Below are positions 41,448 through 52,669 of a stretch of 64,000 nt of DNA, one piece after another. Location of the stretch: positions 503,804 through 567,803 of the forward strand of contig PUQB01000097.1 of assembly GCA_003024785.1 (NCBI GenBank). Reading direction: 5' to 3'. Within the stretch, counting starts at the first letter, position 1, and every line of letters begins with the position of its first letter. The notes beneath the pieces are model-generated. The model searched no databases. It saw only the letters and a program-made list of their open reading frames with translations, and had not been told where the DNA came from. Source of the stretch: Selaginella tamariscina. Lineage: Eukaryota > Streptophyta > Lycopodiopsida > Selaginellales > Selaginellaceae. The position numbers were made by a program, and so were the translations under genes.

Positions 41448-42789
41448 GCTAACCGAGAATACTAAGTTAAAAGTATATTTAAACGGGATAAATCCCTAAC
41501 AGAATATATTGTAATCCTAATGCATTCCTAAATCCCTAAATTCTAAAATTTAAGAGAGAATGTAAGAGAGTGAATCTTTATAAATATATCTAAATTTGTT
41601 TATAATACTTACTTGTAAACAGCACTGAAGGCGCCGTGCTTTCCTATAAACAATAGCGCACCCAATTTAATGTCGCTCCTGAGCTGATCACTAAGAAGAA
41701 AAAAGAAAATCTGAAGAGTGAAAATGAAGAAACCCTTGCCGGAGAAAGAACCAGATCTGAATTTGAGTGGGAAATTAAATGTATTTTCAAATTTACATGT
41801 CAGACTGATAATACTTATGTCAGAAATTTTTTGAAATAACAGAAAAGAAAATTTAAGATGAGTTGAAACAAATAACCGACAGTCTGACATATATACTCTC
41901 CAATTCCAATGAGTGTTTTAAAATTGCATTTAATGTCATTCAAGTGCTTCAAGCTGTTTAATATTACGAAATTTTTGTAATTATTCTATTCTTAATATTC
42001 AAGTATATATTATTAAGTTTATATTATATATATATATACACTAATACAATAAATAAATTGATATATTATTATGTATCATTTAAAATATATTCATAGTCTG
42101 TTTATTATTATTATTTTCTTAATTACTCGAGTAATTAATTTACATTTCCTACTATTAATGGGATATTCTTTTATTTTCTTAATATTCAAAGAATATTCCA
42201 ATATTAAACATATTATCATAATTAAATTAGTCTTATTCTTAATTATCTCAGTAATTATTCTACATTTGTATATATTAATGGGATTTTCTCAATTAATTTG
42301 TTATTATTTCAAGAATATTCTAGTGTTAAACCTTATTATCAATATTAAATTAATATATATTATTAAAACTATATATGGCTATATATTAGATAAAATCATA
42401 TATTATTATGTATAATTTAAAATATGTTCATAGTGTGTATATTAATATTATTTTCTTAATTATTCGATGTTTGTTTTGCACATATTATATATAAACACAA
42501 TCATAAATTTATATATACATGTGCACACGCATTAGAAGCACTTACAGAGACACATATGCACACACATGCACATTGCCCTAAACCAAACTTGAGAAATTAT
42601 ATGTTGCTTCTTTATTGAAAAACATCATGTTCAACGCATGTATGATCTATATGTACTCAGTGTGTGTGTATGTAACACATTGAATTTACACATGTAATAT
42701 ATATGTATGTCTGTGTGTATACACGTGTGTATGTATATATGTGTACTAATATAATATATGCAATGTGTACGATTTTCATTTGTTAACAC

Positions 42790-43310
42790 TCTATCTCTTC
42801 TCTCATACATACACAGTGTCACCATGCATAATCCCTTCTCTCATACATACACACCATGCATGATCATGATCCATAATATGTAGCCTGTCTCTTCTCTCAT
42901 ACATACACACCATGCATGATCCATAATATGTACTGATGTTACAATATTATGTAATATGTATAATGTATATCTGTGTATAACACTCACTCCTCTCATACAT
43001 AAACACCATGCATGATCCATCCTAACCCTAAACCCTAAACCCTACATTGAATTTACACATGTAATATGTATGTATGTCTGTGTGTATACACGTGTGTATG
43101 TATATGTGTGTACTAATATATCCAATGTGTATGAATTTAATTTGTTAACACTCTCACTCTTCTCTCATACATACACACCATGCATGATCCATGTAAATAT
43201 GTACTGTCTCTCTTCTCTCAAACATACACACCATGCATGATCCATAATATGTATTGTCACTCTTCTCTCATACATACACACATACATGATCCTGTACTCT
43301 GTCTCTCTAA
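42790..43310. repeat. Minisatellite (TCTCATACATACACACCATG unit)
   Basis: Irregular tandem copies of CTTCTCTCATACATACACAC followed by CATGCATGATCCATAATATG, about 40 bp per unit, at least six copies with AT-rich inserts. Confidence 0.8.
43021..43045. repeat. Interstitial plant-type telomeric repeat
   Basis: Three CCCTAAA-type units in a row (CCTAACCCTAAACCCTAAAC and onward) within the minisatellite. Too short for a chromosome end. Confidence 0.85.
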
Positions 43311-44169
43311 TATTAATATATACTAATATGTATGTAGGAATGTTTAAAGTTTATTCATGGGCTAAATACAAGTATACATAAAAACATCCCAACGGATTTT
43401 ATATAAACCTACTCTTATTCCCATCCCCCTAAACCCAAGCATCGTTGAGTGTTCGAAGAAGAAAGTAATCGATTCAGACCTTTACGGGTAGTCTCTCGCC
43501 CGGATACTGTCTCGAGCTTCAATCTCCAAACCACAGCTCACAAGCACACACCAAAGAAAAAAGCAAACACAAACAACGAGGCCAAACCAATCGCAGCAAT
43601 GCCCAAAGTAGCTCCATCACAACCACTATAGCATACCACATACACATCCACCAAGATCAAACATCAAATGCCTAAGGATATGCCCAATACGCATCAGAAT
43701 GACCACTTATTGCAAACACACCAAACCTCTTCGTAAACAAGAACCATCGTTGCAGTTGCCCTCTTAGAAGATACCATTAAACCTTAGAGCAATCCCTAGC
43801 AAACTGTATAGCAAATGCCCAAACTAATATGTATGTATGTCTATGTGTATAATACTATGTGTGTATATATGTATCGCTGCATGTGAAACTTTAACACTTC
43901 ATGGGACACACACGTGTTAAACCCTTGCATGATATTTTATTCTTGGGGTGTATGTGATACACCCACGCACACGCACACGCTGATAATATAATGAAAAAAT
44001 ATTTGTTTAGGGCGAATCTATAGTTTATTCTTTTTAGGGTTTAAGTATATTCTTAGAAGGAATATTCGATTAGGGTTAATATATATTCTATTCCTTTTAG
44101 GGTTTAAGTATATTCCTAGGGTTTGTAAGGCGGCGGCAGCGGCAGCGGCGGTGTGGAAATCTCCTTCTC

Positions 44170-44442
44170 TCTCACACACAGGTGAGATCTCTCTCTCTCA
44201 CACACGCACACTCCTATGAGTTTATTTATTTATTTTATTCACATATATATTTATATGTGTGTGTATCTTAATAATATAATTTAGATCTCTATCTCTCGCA
44301 CACACACGCACACTCGTATACATATATACACACAGATATATATATATATATATATATCTGTATGTATATATATATATATATATCTCCTCTCTCTCTCTTC
44401 TCTATAGATCTCTATCTCTTGCACACACACGCACACTCGTAT

Positions 44443-44482
<40 letters not shown>

Positions 44483-44557
44483 TATATATATATATTATAT
44501 ATATATCCTTCTCTCTCTCTTCTCTATAGATCTCTATCTCTCGCACACACACGCACA

Positions 44558-44610
<53 letters not shown>

Positions 44611-45150
44611 CTAGAATATATATATATATATCTCCTTCTCTCTCTCTTCTCTATAAATCTCTATCTCTCGCACACACGCACACTCGTATACATATATACA
44701 CACAGATATATATATACATATACACACACACACAGATATATATATATATATATTCTATTTATTTATCTATATATATGTGTGTGTGTGTGTATCTGTATAA
44801 TTTTATTGATTTGTTAATTGTATCTCTCGCACACACACGCACACTCCTGTATATATATGTGTGTGTGTGTGTGTTTGTTTATCTGTATGATTTATTTTTT
44901 CACACACGCATACACACGATATACATATACACACATATATATATATATATACCTATGTATACATACATATATTATGTGTACCAGTATCTGTATAATTTTA
45001 TTTATTTATTTATCTCTCGCACACACACGCGTATATACATATACATATAGTGTGTGTGTGTATCTGTATAATTTTATCTGATTTGACTATCTCTGGCACA
45101 CACACGCACTCTCCTACACACACATATACATTATATATCTGTGTGTGTGT
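44170..45150. repeat. Tandem composite microsatellite block
   Basis: A unit of about 115-190 bp made of CTCTATCTCTCGCACACACA, CGCACACTCGTATACA and (TA)n or (CA)n runs is repeated at roughly 44283, 44407, 44527, 44649, 44821, 45013 and 45089. Open frames through it are artefacts of the repeats. Confidence 0.85.
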
Positions 45151-45156
45151 GTGTGT

Positions 45157-46341
45157 AGCGGCGGGATTAATCTTGCCGCTATATGGTGAGACGTGTGTAG
45201 GCGGGATTAATCCCGCGCTATATAATTAGCCACTCGGCGGCGGGATTAATCCCGCCGCCATTTCAGGCCCGAGTGAAGGGCCTGGGCGGCAGAATTAATC
45301 CCTCCACCTATGCATGCCCTGCGCGGAATCGGGTGGGATTTATCCCGCCGCCATTGGCCTGCCTGAAGGGCCTAGGCGGCGGGATTAATCCCGCCGACTA
45401 AGGCCCGAGTGAAGGGCCTGGGCGGCGGGATTAATCCCGCGGCGTACGCATGCCCTGCGCGGAATCGGGCGGGATTTATCCCGCCGCCATTGGCCTACCT
45501 GAAGGGCCTAGGCGGCGGGATTAATCCCGCCGGATTTCGCACAGGGCATTGGCGTTCGGCGGGATTAATCCCGCCGACTAAGGCCCGAGTGAAGGGCCTA
45601 GGCGGCGGGATTAATCTCGTCGCGTATGCATGCCCTGCGTGAAATCGGGTGGGATTTATCCCGCCGCCATTGGCCTGCCTGAAGGGCCTAGGTGGTGGGA
45701 TTAATCCCACCCAATTCTGCGCAGGGCATTGGCGTCCAGCGGGATTAATCTCGCCGCCTAGGGCCCAAGTGAAGGGACGGGTCGGCGGGATTAATCCCGC
45801 TGCCCTGCGCGGAATCGGGCAGGATTAATCTCGCCGCCAAAGGCCTGCCTAAAGGGCCTAGGCGGCGGGATTAATCCTGCCCGATTTCGAGCAGGGAATT
45901 GGCGTCCGGCGGGATTAATCCCGCCGCATAGGGACTGAGTGAAGGCCCTGGGCGGCGGGATTAATCCCGCCGAGCCTTCAATGCCTATTGGAGGAATGAA
46001 TCCCGCCACCCTTCCTTTTTTTCTCCATTGGTGAGTCGGACCAATCCCAAACGTTTCTGTCTGAGACGTAGAAGGTTTACAACATACCAATGGAGAGAAC
46101 GGGGAAGGGTGGGGAAATTCATTTAACCATCCCTTACATGGTGGGCGAGATTAATCCCACCTCCTTTCTGGAGTCACTGAAGGGGTGTGCCAAATAAATC
46201 CTGCCCAGTTCTCTTTGAGACCGAAAAGGGTGGCAAGATTAATTCCGCACTCCCGTTCAAGGCCTCCAGAAAGGTGGTGAGATTAATCCCGCCCACTCTT
46301 TTAGGAGGCATTGAAGGGGTGGCGAGATTAATCCCGCCGCA
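45157..46341. repeat. Palindrome array 2 (about 25 units), alternating with a second palindrome
   Basis: The same core as array 1 recurs about every 45 bp, including GGGATTTATCCC and GGCGAGATTAATCCC variants. Many spacers contain AGGCCCGAGTGAAGGGCCT, itself an inverted repeat with a 7-base loop, so two palindrome types alternate. Other spacers share ATGCATGCCCTGCGCGGAAT. Units after about 45960 are diverged. The array lies directly upstream of the rightward long gene. Confidence 0.95.
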
Positions 46342-46417
46342 CCTTCCATGTGAATATATATGTGCTTTTATCATCTTATCATAATATTTCGAGTAAAAAC
46401 TAGGAAACTATGTAAAA

Positions 46418-46500
46418 CTGTCCAGAGCTCACATTTGTGGTGGTTCTAAAACGAAATGTTATCTTTCCTTTGAACTAGCACAAAGGTGAGCTTTGGACAA
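46418..46500. other. Imperfect 30-bp inverted repeat (hairpin)
   Basis: CTGTCCAGAGCTCACATTTG at 46418 pairs with the complement of the segment ending at 46500 (CAAAGGTGAGCTTTGGACAA) across a loop of about 23 bases. It sits between palindrome array 2 and the ATG at 46644. Confidence 0.75.
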
Positions 46501-46643
46501 TTAATTCCGTCTACTTCTCTCTGTGTATTATTTTTGTATATTTGGGTTTATACAAGTGTGTGTGCATTTTATATGATTTGTATTCATAGTGTATTATTTT
46601 GCAAAAAGACGATTTAATTAAACAAGGAGATCGAGTCATTAGT

Positions 46644-49600
46644 ATGGAGTCGTCGTCAAATTCTGGGTAAGAATTAAAATAAAATCTGTTATACTCGGAT
46701 ATGTGCTTGAACTAATCATTTTTGTATTCAGATGTGGAATTGAGGTAACATTAAAGACGAGAGCAGGAGAAGAGATGGGCAGGGGGATTCTGGAATCAAC
46801 TTGGCCATATTTCAAACTAAACGGAAGCGCATTGGAACAACCATGGTTGCTGTCAAACTAACCTCTGTCACATCGCATGGACAAGCAAAACAATGGAAAG
46901 TGGGTGTGCTAGTCAAGCATCCGAAAGCATGCTGTGAACCCAGATTGAACGATGCTCGACACATATGCCTCGTTCCATCCAATGTCACGTTCTCGGATCC
47001 AGAGGTCACCAGTTACAACATTAATTTCGGGGGTTTTGTCGACTTGTGGATAATGACGTTCACGTGTTCACTAATGATGTTGACCGTGGAGTTCGTCTTC
47101 AACTCAACGAAAGCCCATCTATAAAGGGGATCCATCTGGATGTCTACTTCGAAGATCTTCAGACTCATCGAGTAGGTGTATTGTCAGGAGATATTGCTTC
47201 ACAATACAGAAAATCCACAAGTGGAGCAATCGTCCCTCTTCACATTGAAGAAGAACACAGTGACATCATAAAGGAGATTGAGAGGGTGGCTTGGTCTCAG
47301 GTTCTTTACAGATCACGTTCAATTTGCTTAGCAAATTTCGGGAGCTTGAAGAGTGTGCCGAGAACATTAGAACAGCATCAATCGGGGATCACACATGTTG
47401 ATTCGGATCGTAGAAGAAAATCATTAGTCGTTTTGTCAACTGCACCTGTGGCGTCCCATGCTGCAATAAGCCACAAGGAAATGATGTTGGATGATAGGAT
47501 TTACCAGTGTAGGGTTAAGTATTGCAGCGTCAACCCAAACTTCAATTACAGGCCACTGAATCAGGAACATGTAGCTGAGCTCATGGAGAAGATGAAGGAC
47601 GACAATTCTTACACCGTTCCACATAATGCTGTTTTGTGCGCATACTACGAGAGACACAAAGGCGCTGACAAAGTGTGGATCACAACACCGGAACAAATGA
47701 GGAAGGTTCAGACGGAGAATAGAAAATCAGTTAAGTACTACATCATTAGTGGCCAGCACACAATAACGGCAGCCCAACGACTTCTCAACGAACACAACAA
47801 AGGAACGATGGCAACAAAATTTTCCGAGCATACCCGTGAGAAGCTGACAAAAAGATCGGCGTTTTTAACGAAGCCGAATCTCACAATCGAGCAGTACCAT
47901 AAGTTATTGGCGGAATGGGACGCTGCAGACACCAACCACTACAACAGCAAAATATGGGAGAAGTTCAAACACACGCGAGCCGTGTGGGAATCTCTTCAGC
48001 GACCGCAAAGAGCTACTGCAGGGAATACACAATCTGCAGAGTACCGGGTAAGCAAATTGTTTGGGGGGATTTATCTCGCCGGTATATTAATCTGTCTTTT
48101 TCTCAGAGAGTTGAAGAAATTGTAGCAGTTGATTTTGCCCAGGTGGGCGGGAAGGAAACATCCTTTTTGATGATGTTGATTTCTTGTCCTGAGGATAGGA
48201 TCTTTGCGAAATGGTTGGGGATTATGGAATCCTTTGCAAAAGGAACACTGAAAAAGAAGCAGACAAGTGAAGTGAAGCCCTCAGAGAAGTCTGCAAAGAA
48301 ACCCAGTAAACGCCGAAGGCTAAGTCTGTTCAATTTATAAAGGATGTAGACAATGATTTCAAACTCACATGGTTGAAGCCTTTAAATGGAACAACGATGG
48401 AGGAGATGGAAGTCTTGGCTGATTTGGTGATTGATGGCAAATTACAGATTAACAACAGCAGCCCCACCTCTCCTTTTCATCTCAAGGCAATGGAGTTGAA
48501 GACGGTCAGGCACTTCAAGGAGTGGTTGGGAATACACTGCACAAACTGGGTTGGATTTCGGCTTCAACATACGAAGAGGTCAACAAATATTTGTATGTGA
48601 AAACGATGATATGCTTGTCGAATGGGTGAATCAATCGGAAGATCTGGGCAAGAATCTATTGCACGCCAACGCCAAAAAGGAGAACATTGCGATGACGCCT
48701 TCTCTTATGGCAGTCCTTCAGCAGCGGAGAACCGAGTTGAACCTTATAAAGGAGGATGTTACGAATCATGACAAGCCCTACAGATGTTTGTTGTTGGATT
48801 CGGAGACTTTATGGGGTACCATCACTGCTTGTAGGAAACTGTTTTAATTGTTCGTGATGGATCGGCGGGTGTCAAAAAATCCTTCGACAGACAGGACACT
48901 AGAGGATTTGGTGGAGAAACTTAGCCGTGCAAGCATGTAAAAGAAGGTATATTATTGAATTCATATGTACTGAAGAATGATTTATTATTGAATTCATACT
49001 TGCACTTTGCTCATGTCACCGATACCTTTGCCTTCTCCTTTGCCAAGAGGAATAAACATCGTTGGACAGGATTTTATATGAATGATGCTGATCCGAAGTG
49101 CATTGATTCGGTTGTTCACTTGGTTGTTAGGAATGCGCCAAACAGTTTCAAACTTCCAAATGACTGGCCAGGCATCTGTTTGCACTCCAACGGCCCTGAA
49201 CCTCCATCCGATACACCGATAGGTGAGAGTGACGTATTCGGCAATGTACGTTATCCAAACATCACAAGTCAAGCGGCACGGAGCATCGTCAACTTGATCA
49301 GGGGTCCTCACAGTGATGCGTGGGTTTTTGACTACTGCACTAGGGGGTCCGTCTTGAAGGAGTGTTACCTTCGGGATACATGTGTTTTGCCGTTGAAAAG
49401 GATAAGACCATGGTTGAGGACCTGAACAAGTGGATAGATAGGTTCTCAACTGACTACCCCAACGAATCCATAAAGGAGTATTTGAGAAAGTTCCCTCCAG
49501 ATAAGTGCGATAGCTCTGAAGACGAATCTGGTTCAATGTCGGAGTCTGAGGACGAACTTCAATCAGATATTAGACCGGAAGTTATCTCGAGGAGTACAGA

Positions 49601-49757
49601 ACATTTGCACACTCCATTACCCATGGAAACATCAATAGAAGATGCAGAAGATCTTGAACCATCTCACAAGCGGCTTAGACCTTCTTCGCCTCACTCAGAA
49701 GGTAATAGCGAAGAAGAATTGTTAATGAATTTTAGAGTGACGAATAGTTGTAAATGA
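46644..49757 (+). CDS. Long transposon-borne protein with a ParB/Srx-like domain
   Basis: About 1,000 residues expected. The start MESSSNSG is followed by a 65-base intron (46667-46731); a second short intron is 48048-48106 (CGG/GTAAGC..CTCAG/AGA). A segment at about 47570-47790 resembles the ParB/sulfiredoxin fold: VNPNFNYRPLNQEHVAELME, then YYIISGQHTITAAQRLL, with GQHT where ParB has GxxR. A basic stretch (KKPSKRRRL) could be a nuclear localisation signal, and the C-terminus is Ser- and acid-rich (CDSSEDESGSMSESEDELQ). The frame is interrupted several times in this copy. A second partial copy is at 32245-32745. No family is recognised for the rest; a DNA-binding role is inferred only from the ParB-like part. 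Confidence 0.6.
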
Positions 49758-49989
49758 GTGTAACATAAGGCATTTTTGTATATTTCTTTTATATTTGTAC
49801 AGAAAATAAATTCTCAAGGATTAATGAAGCTTTTAGTTCAAACATGGGTCACACATTAACAAGGTAAATAATATACCTTGATAATTTTAAGGTCAGCTAA
49901 TTATCATTTTGCAGATGTAATGAAACAATTGAGAACATGGATTTTCAGCATTGGCATGAGGTAAGAGAGGGGTTTGGCGACAATTTCTT

Positions 49990-51284
49990 GTGCCACATGT
50001 CAGAATGACAGAGTTCATGCAGGAAATGGATAATAATGCAGCTCAAAACATCGTTACCATGGGGGCCACTTCAGTTTTTTCATCATCATTTTTATTGGCT
50101 TCAGTTCCGAAATCAATTTCTTCAGCGCATGCAATATCTGAATCTTGTAAGGATGATGTACAATTAAATGATGAAGGGATAGGCAACGAGATAGTGGCAA
50201 CGGATAAATGTGAAAGGGAGCAAACAAGTGATTTGCAAAGTATTCAAGAGGCAACGCTATCTCATGTTACTCATGGCCATATTGTGTTGTTGGATGTCAA
50301 TGGTGTTCTGCGAGGCAACGCTATCTCATGTTACTCATGGCCATATTGTGTTGTTGGATGTCAATGGTGTTCTGCTTCATCGACAAAGGCCCGAGGATAG
50401 GAAAAAGAAATCAAACAAGGAGATTTCATTCCTTGTCATGGTAAATTTTGATATGATTATTATTTTTCGTCCAGGGTTGGATTGTCTCTTTCAAAAGCTT
50501 AAGGAGATGGGTGCGCTTGTGGGATTTGGTCATGCATGCAGATTCATAACTTAACACCGCTGTTGAATTTACTTAAGAAACATTGTAGTGTTGCAGAAGA
50601 GGTGATTCGTAAAGATTGGATTTTTTACTAGCGAATGTGTTATAAACCTCTCGAATTTCACAATATAAGAAAGGAAAGCAAGCCATACTTCTTCAAGAAT
50701 GAAAGAATAATTGGGACTCATGGGGAGATCAGTCGCTTAAGGATAATGAAGAATGCACATATCTTAGTAGTAAACGACTCTCCTCAGAAGGCTATGCTCA
50801 ACCAAAAATTGCTTGTATTCATCCAATCACTTTCGATCCATATTCTAATATCGATATCATGGATGAGCTAGTGAACTACTTGAATACGTGCCTCAAAAAG
50901 AAGAATCTCGAAAATTTTTGTGAGTAGTATCCACCGTATTATACATTTCCTAAAGCTTTTCTTTCTTGTGATTTTGAATTTTATAAAATGAAGGATAGCA
51001 ATCAGGCGCTTTATAATATTATTCTTAAGGAACGTCATTTTTTAGATGAGCCTTTATGCAGACCTGGTCTTATTACATCTTATGTATTAACAAGGATGGC
51101 AACTCCCAATTGCATTCGTGAGAGTGTTAGGTGGTGGCAACAACATCAATATATTGACCAAAATGATTTGATTAATCCGGAGAGTGATGATTTAGACAAA
51201 ATGAGGAGATTTCTCTGTATAGTTAAAAAGAAAGTATTTATAAATAAATATAAACATGTTGATAAGGAAATGATTTCATTGTAA
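49990..51284 (+). CDS. FCP1/NIF-type HAD phosphatase, transposon cargo
   Basis: Contains HAD motif I in FCP1-like form (HIVLLDVNGVLLHRQRPEDR; DxN in place of the usual DxD), FRPGLDCLFQKLKEMGALVG, motif III NAHILVVNDSPQKAMLNQ (VVDDSP in the copy near 33.7 kb) and a C-terminal extension LCRPGLITSYVLTRMATPN. FCP1/NIF phosphatases usually remove phosphate from Ser/Thr of RNA polymerase II or other nuclear proteins. Here motif I lacks the second catalytic Asp (Asn instead) and the frame is interrupted several times, so activity is doubtful. A small intron may precede it (49966-50005, GTAAGA..GTCAG). Three copies exist in the window, all in this element family. Confidence 0.75.
50248..50375 (+). 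repeat. 64-bp tandem duplication inside the phosphatase gene
   Basis: A segment starting GAGGCAACGCTATCTCATGT and covering phosphatase motif I occurs twice in a row (starts 50248 and 50312), nearly identical. Copies 1 and 2 elsewhere have it once, so it is recent and specific to this copy. Confidence 0.9.
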
Positions 51285-51506
51285 TTATGTTTGATAGTAT
51301 TTCTTTATTATTGTAAATTATTTTTAGAATAATATGAAATTCTAAGATAGTTTTAGGAATATTCCTTACTAAGTAAGGTTATTGAAGGATTAATTAATTA
51401 ATTAATTAATATTTAAGGCTTAATTACATATTAATTAAATGATTAATTAATAATTAAAACTTAAGTATTAATTAGTAATTTATTTTATATTCCCATTTTC
51501 ACGTAT

Positions 51507-51533
51507 CATGCCCACTTTAGTTACAACGTGCAT
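51507..51533. repeat. Right terminal inverted repeat
   Basis: Inverted partner of 36832-36858. CAAT follows at 51534-51537. Confidence 0.85.
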
Positions 51534-52669
51534 CAATGACTCATCAAGCCCTTTTAACTCCACTAAATGATTTTCTAAAGACTCTTCCTAATTTTTTTTT
51601 AAAAACAATCTTTATGAATGATATCAATACGAGTTATAACTTCTAAACTATAATATGCAAACTTAAAAAAGATTTCTATAGTAACATTACAGGTTGTCTT
51701 ATAAGTCTAAAATCCTAATTTTTTTGTTTTTTATGAATCACTTTATTATCCTTATATAAATAAATAAGTTGAATCCACTAATAAGGTTATTAATAAGAAT
51801 GTTTTAAAGAAGTATAATATTTTTATACTTTATAACCAACTCCTTGGTGTGTATGAATCTTTTCATTAACAAATTACTTGTGAATTCCATAACTTACTAT
51901 AATGGTGTTGTAAATAACTGGTGCTATCTTTACAATAAAAGCATATCACTATTCAATGATTTCCGGATACTTTATATATCAACTAATCTTTTATATATAA
52001 TGGACTTACTTTTAAAATATTCTAGTAATTTCATTTTTCCATTTTTTCTTATTATATTTAAAATGTTTTATTCTTAAAATACTTTATGTTTAGACCATTC
52101 ACTATATGTCTGTTTCTCTCTCTCTCTCTATATATATATCATGTATGTATATAAACTATATAATTAATACACCCATTGGGCATAAGTTAATTATTAGGTT
52201 AAATAAGATTCATTTAGGTTAATGAAATCAAATAAAATTATTAATAAATTCTTTTTTTTAAAATGGAACCAGAAAATAATCTTAAATTATATACTATTAG
52301 TATATAAGTTTCTAAGCGCCCTAATTGCCACATAATATATTATATATATCAAAATTTGAATTTCTATATATATCATGGCTTCATATGATTTTTTTGTATA
52401 TACATACTCGTTACATTGATAATCTCTCCTTGTCACCTTTCTTTTTACCTCTATATATATATATATATATATATTTTGTTCTTCAGATGAAATCTAATTC
52501 TTACTCGTTGAATTGGTCTACAATGCTCTTGCTGACACTGGTTTCCTTATGTTCACAAGTTTCATGAGCATATGCCACCACGAATGAGCTATTAAGCTGG
52601 AAGGTGTAGCGCACGACCCTGATCACGTTATCATATGCCGTACTCTTGCAACGTGGAGTGACTTTCATA
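51534..52669. other. AT-rich intergenic region
   Basis: No gene supported. A short frame at 52488-52567 (MKSNSYSLNWSTMLLLTLVS) looks signal-peptide-like but ends after 26 residues. Short (CT)n(TA)n runs occur near 52110 and 52450. Confidence 0.55.

Larger units (their letters stand above)
41448..45156. other. Central spacer of the large transposon, no gene supported
   Basis: AT-rich sequence between the two palindrome arrays. It holds an imperfect internal duplication near 42060-42480 (blocks of ATTAATGGGATTTTC and TCAAGAATATTC), a minisatellite, an interstitial telomeric repeat, a GGCGGCGGCAGC-type stretch near 44130 and a long microsatellite cluster. A minus-strand stretch at 41600-41890 could hold a leader exon of the DUF7869-type gene, but nothing proves it. 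Confidence 0.55.
36832..51533. mobile_element. 14.7-kb DNA transposon with inverted termini, palindrome arrays and cargo genes
   Basis: The ends are inverted repeats of 27 bp, 25 matching. The left starts ATGCAAGTTGTAACTAAAAT and the right is its complement with two changes. CAAT flanks both ends (36828-36831, 51534-51537). Both subterminal zones hold GAATATTC palindromes. Inside, a DUF7869-type gene is read leftward, and a long ParB-like gene plus an FCP1-type phosphatase gene are read rightward. Two arrays of GGCGGGATTAATCCCGCC lie at the divergent 5' sides, separated by 3.7 kb of mini- and microsatellites. Fragments of both halves between 22.9 and 35.7 kb end in the same terminal sequence. 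I know of no described superfamily with this layout. The alternative is two unrelated neighbours that share end sequences. Confidence 0.75.

Noticed and set aside
42071-42415. Open frame of 114 codons, Ile- and Leu-rich
   Set aside because: It follows from AT-rich, internally duplicated sequence. No domain, no codon signal and no homology pattern.
43021-43045. Possible chromosome end
   Set aside because: Only about three CCCTAAA units with ordinary sequence on both sides. It is interstitial.
43449-43631. 60-codon frame rich in Lys, Asn and Pro
   Set aside because: Alone in a repeat region, with no family resemblance or gene context.
44281-45081. Several overlapping open frames with Cys-Val or Tyr-Ile runs
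   Set aside because: Pure products of CA, TG and TA microsatellites.
40609-46341. CRISPR-like spacing of short palindromic repeats
   Set aside because: The repeats are regular and palindromic, but the spacers are themselves repeated and related, the DNA is eukaryotic nuclear, and no cas-type gene is near.
45409-46374. Open frames with repeated GLIPPPRPF or GGINPA words
   Set aside because: They are translations of palindrome array 2 in several frames on both strands, as a palindromic tandem repeat would give.
52488-52567. Signal-peptide-like start MKSNSYSLNWSTMLLLTLVS
   Set aside because: Stops after 26 residues, and no following exon with matching phase is evident.
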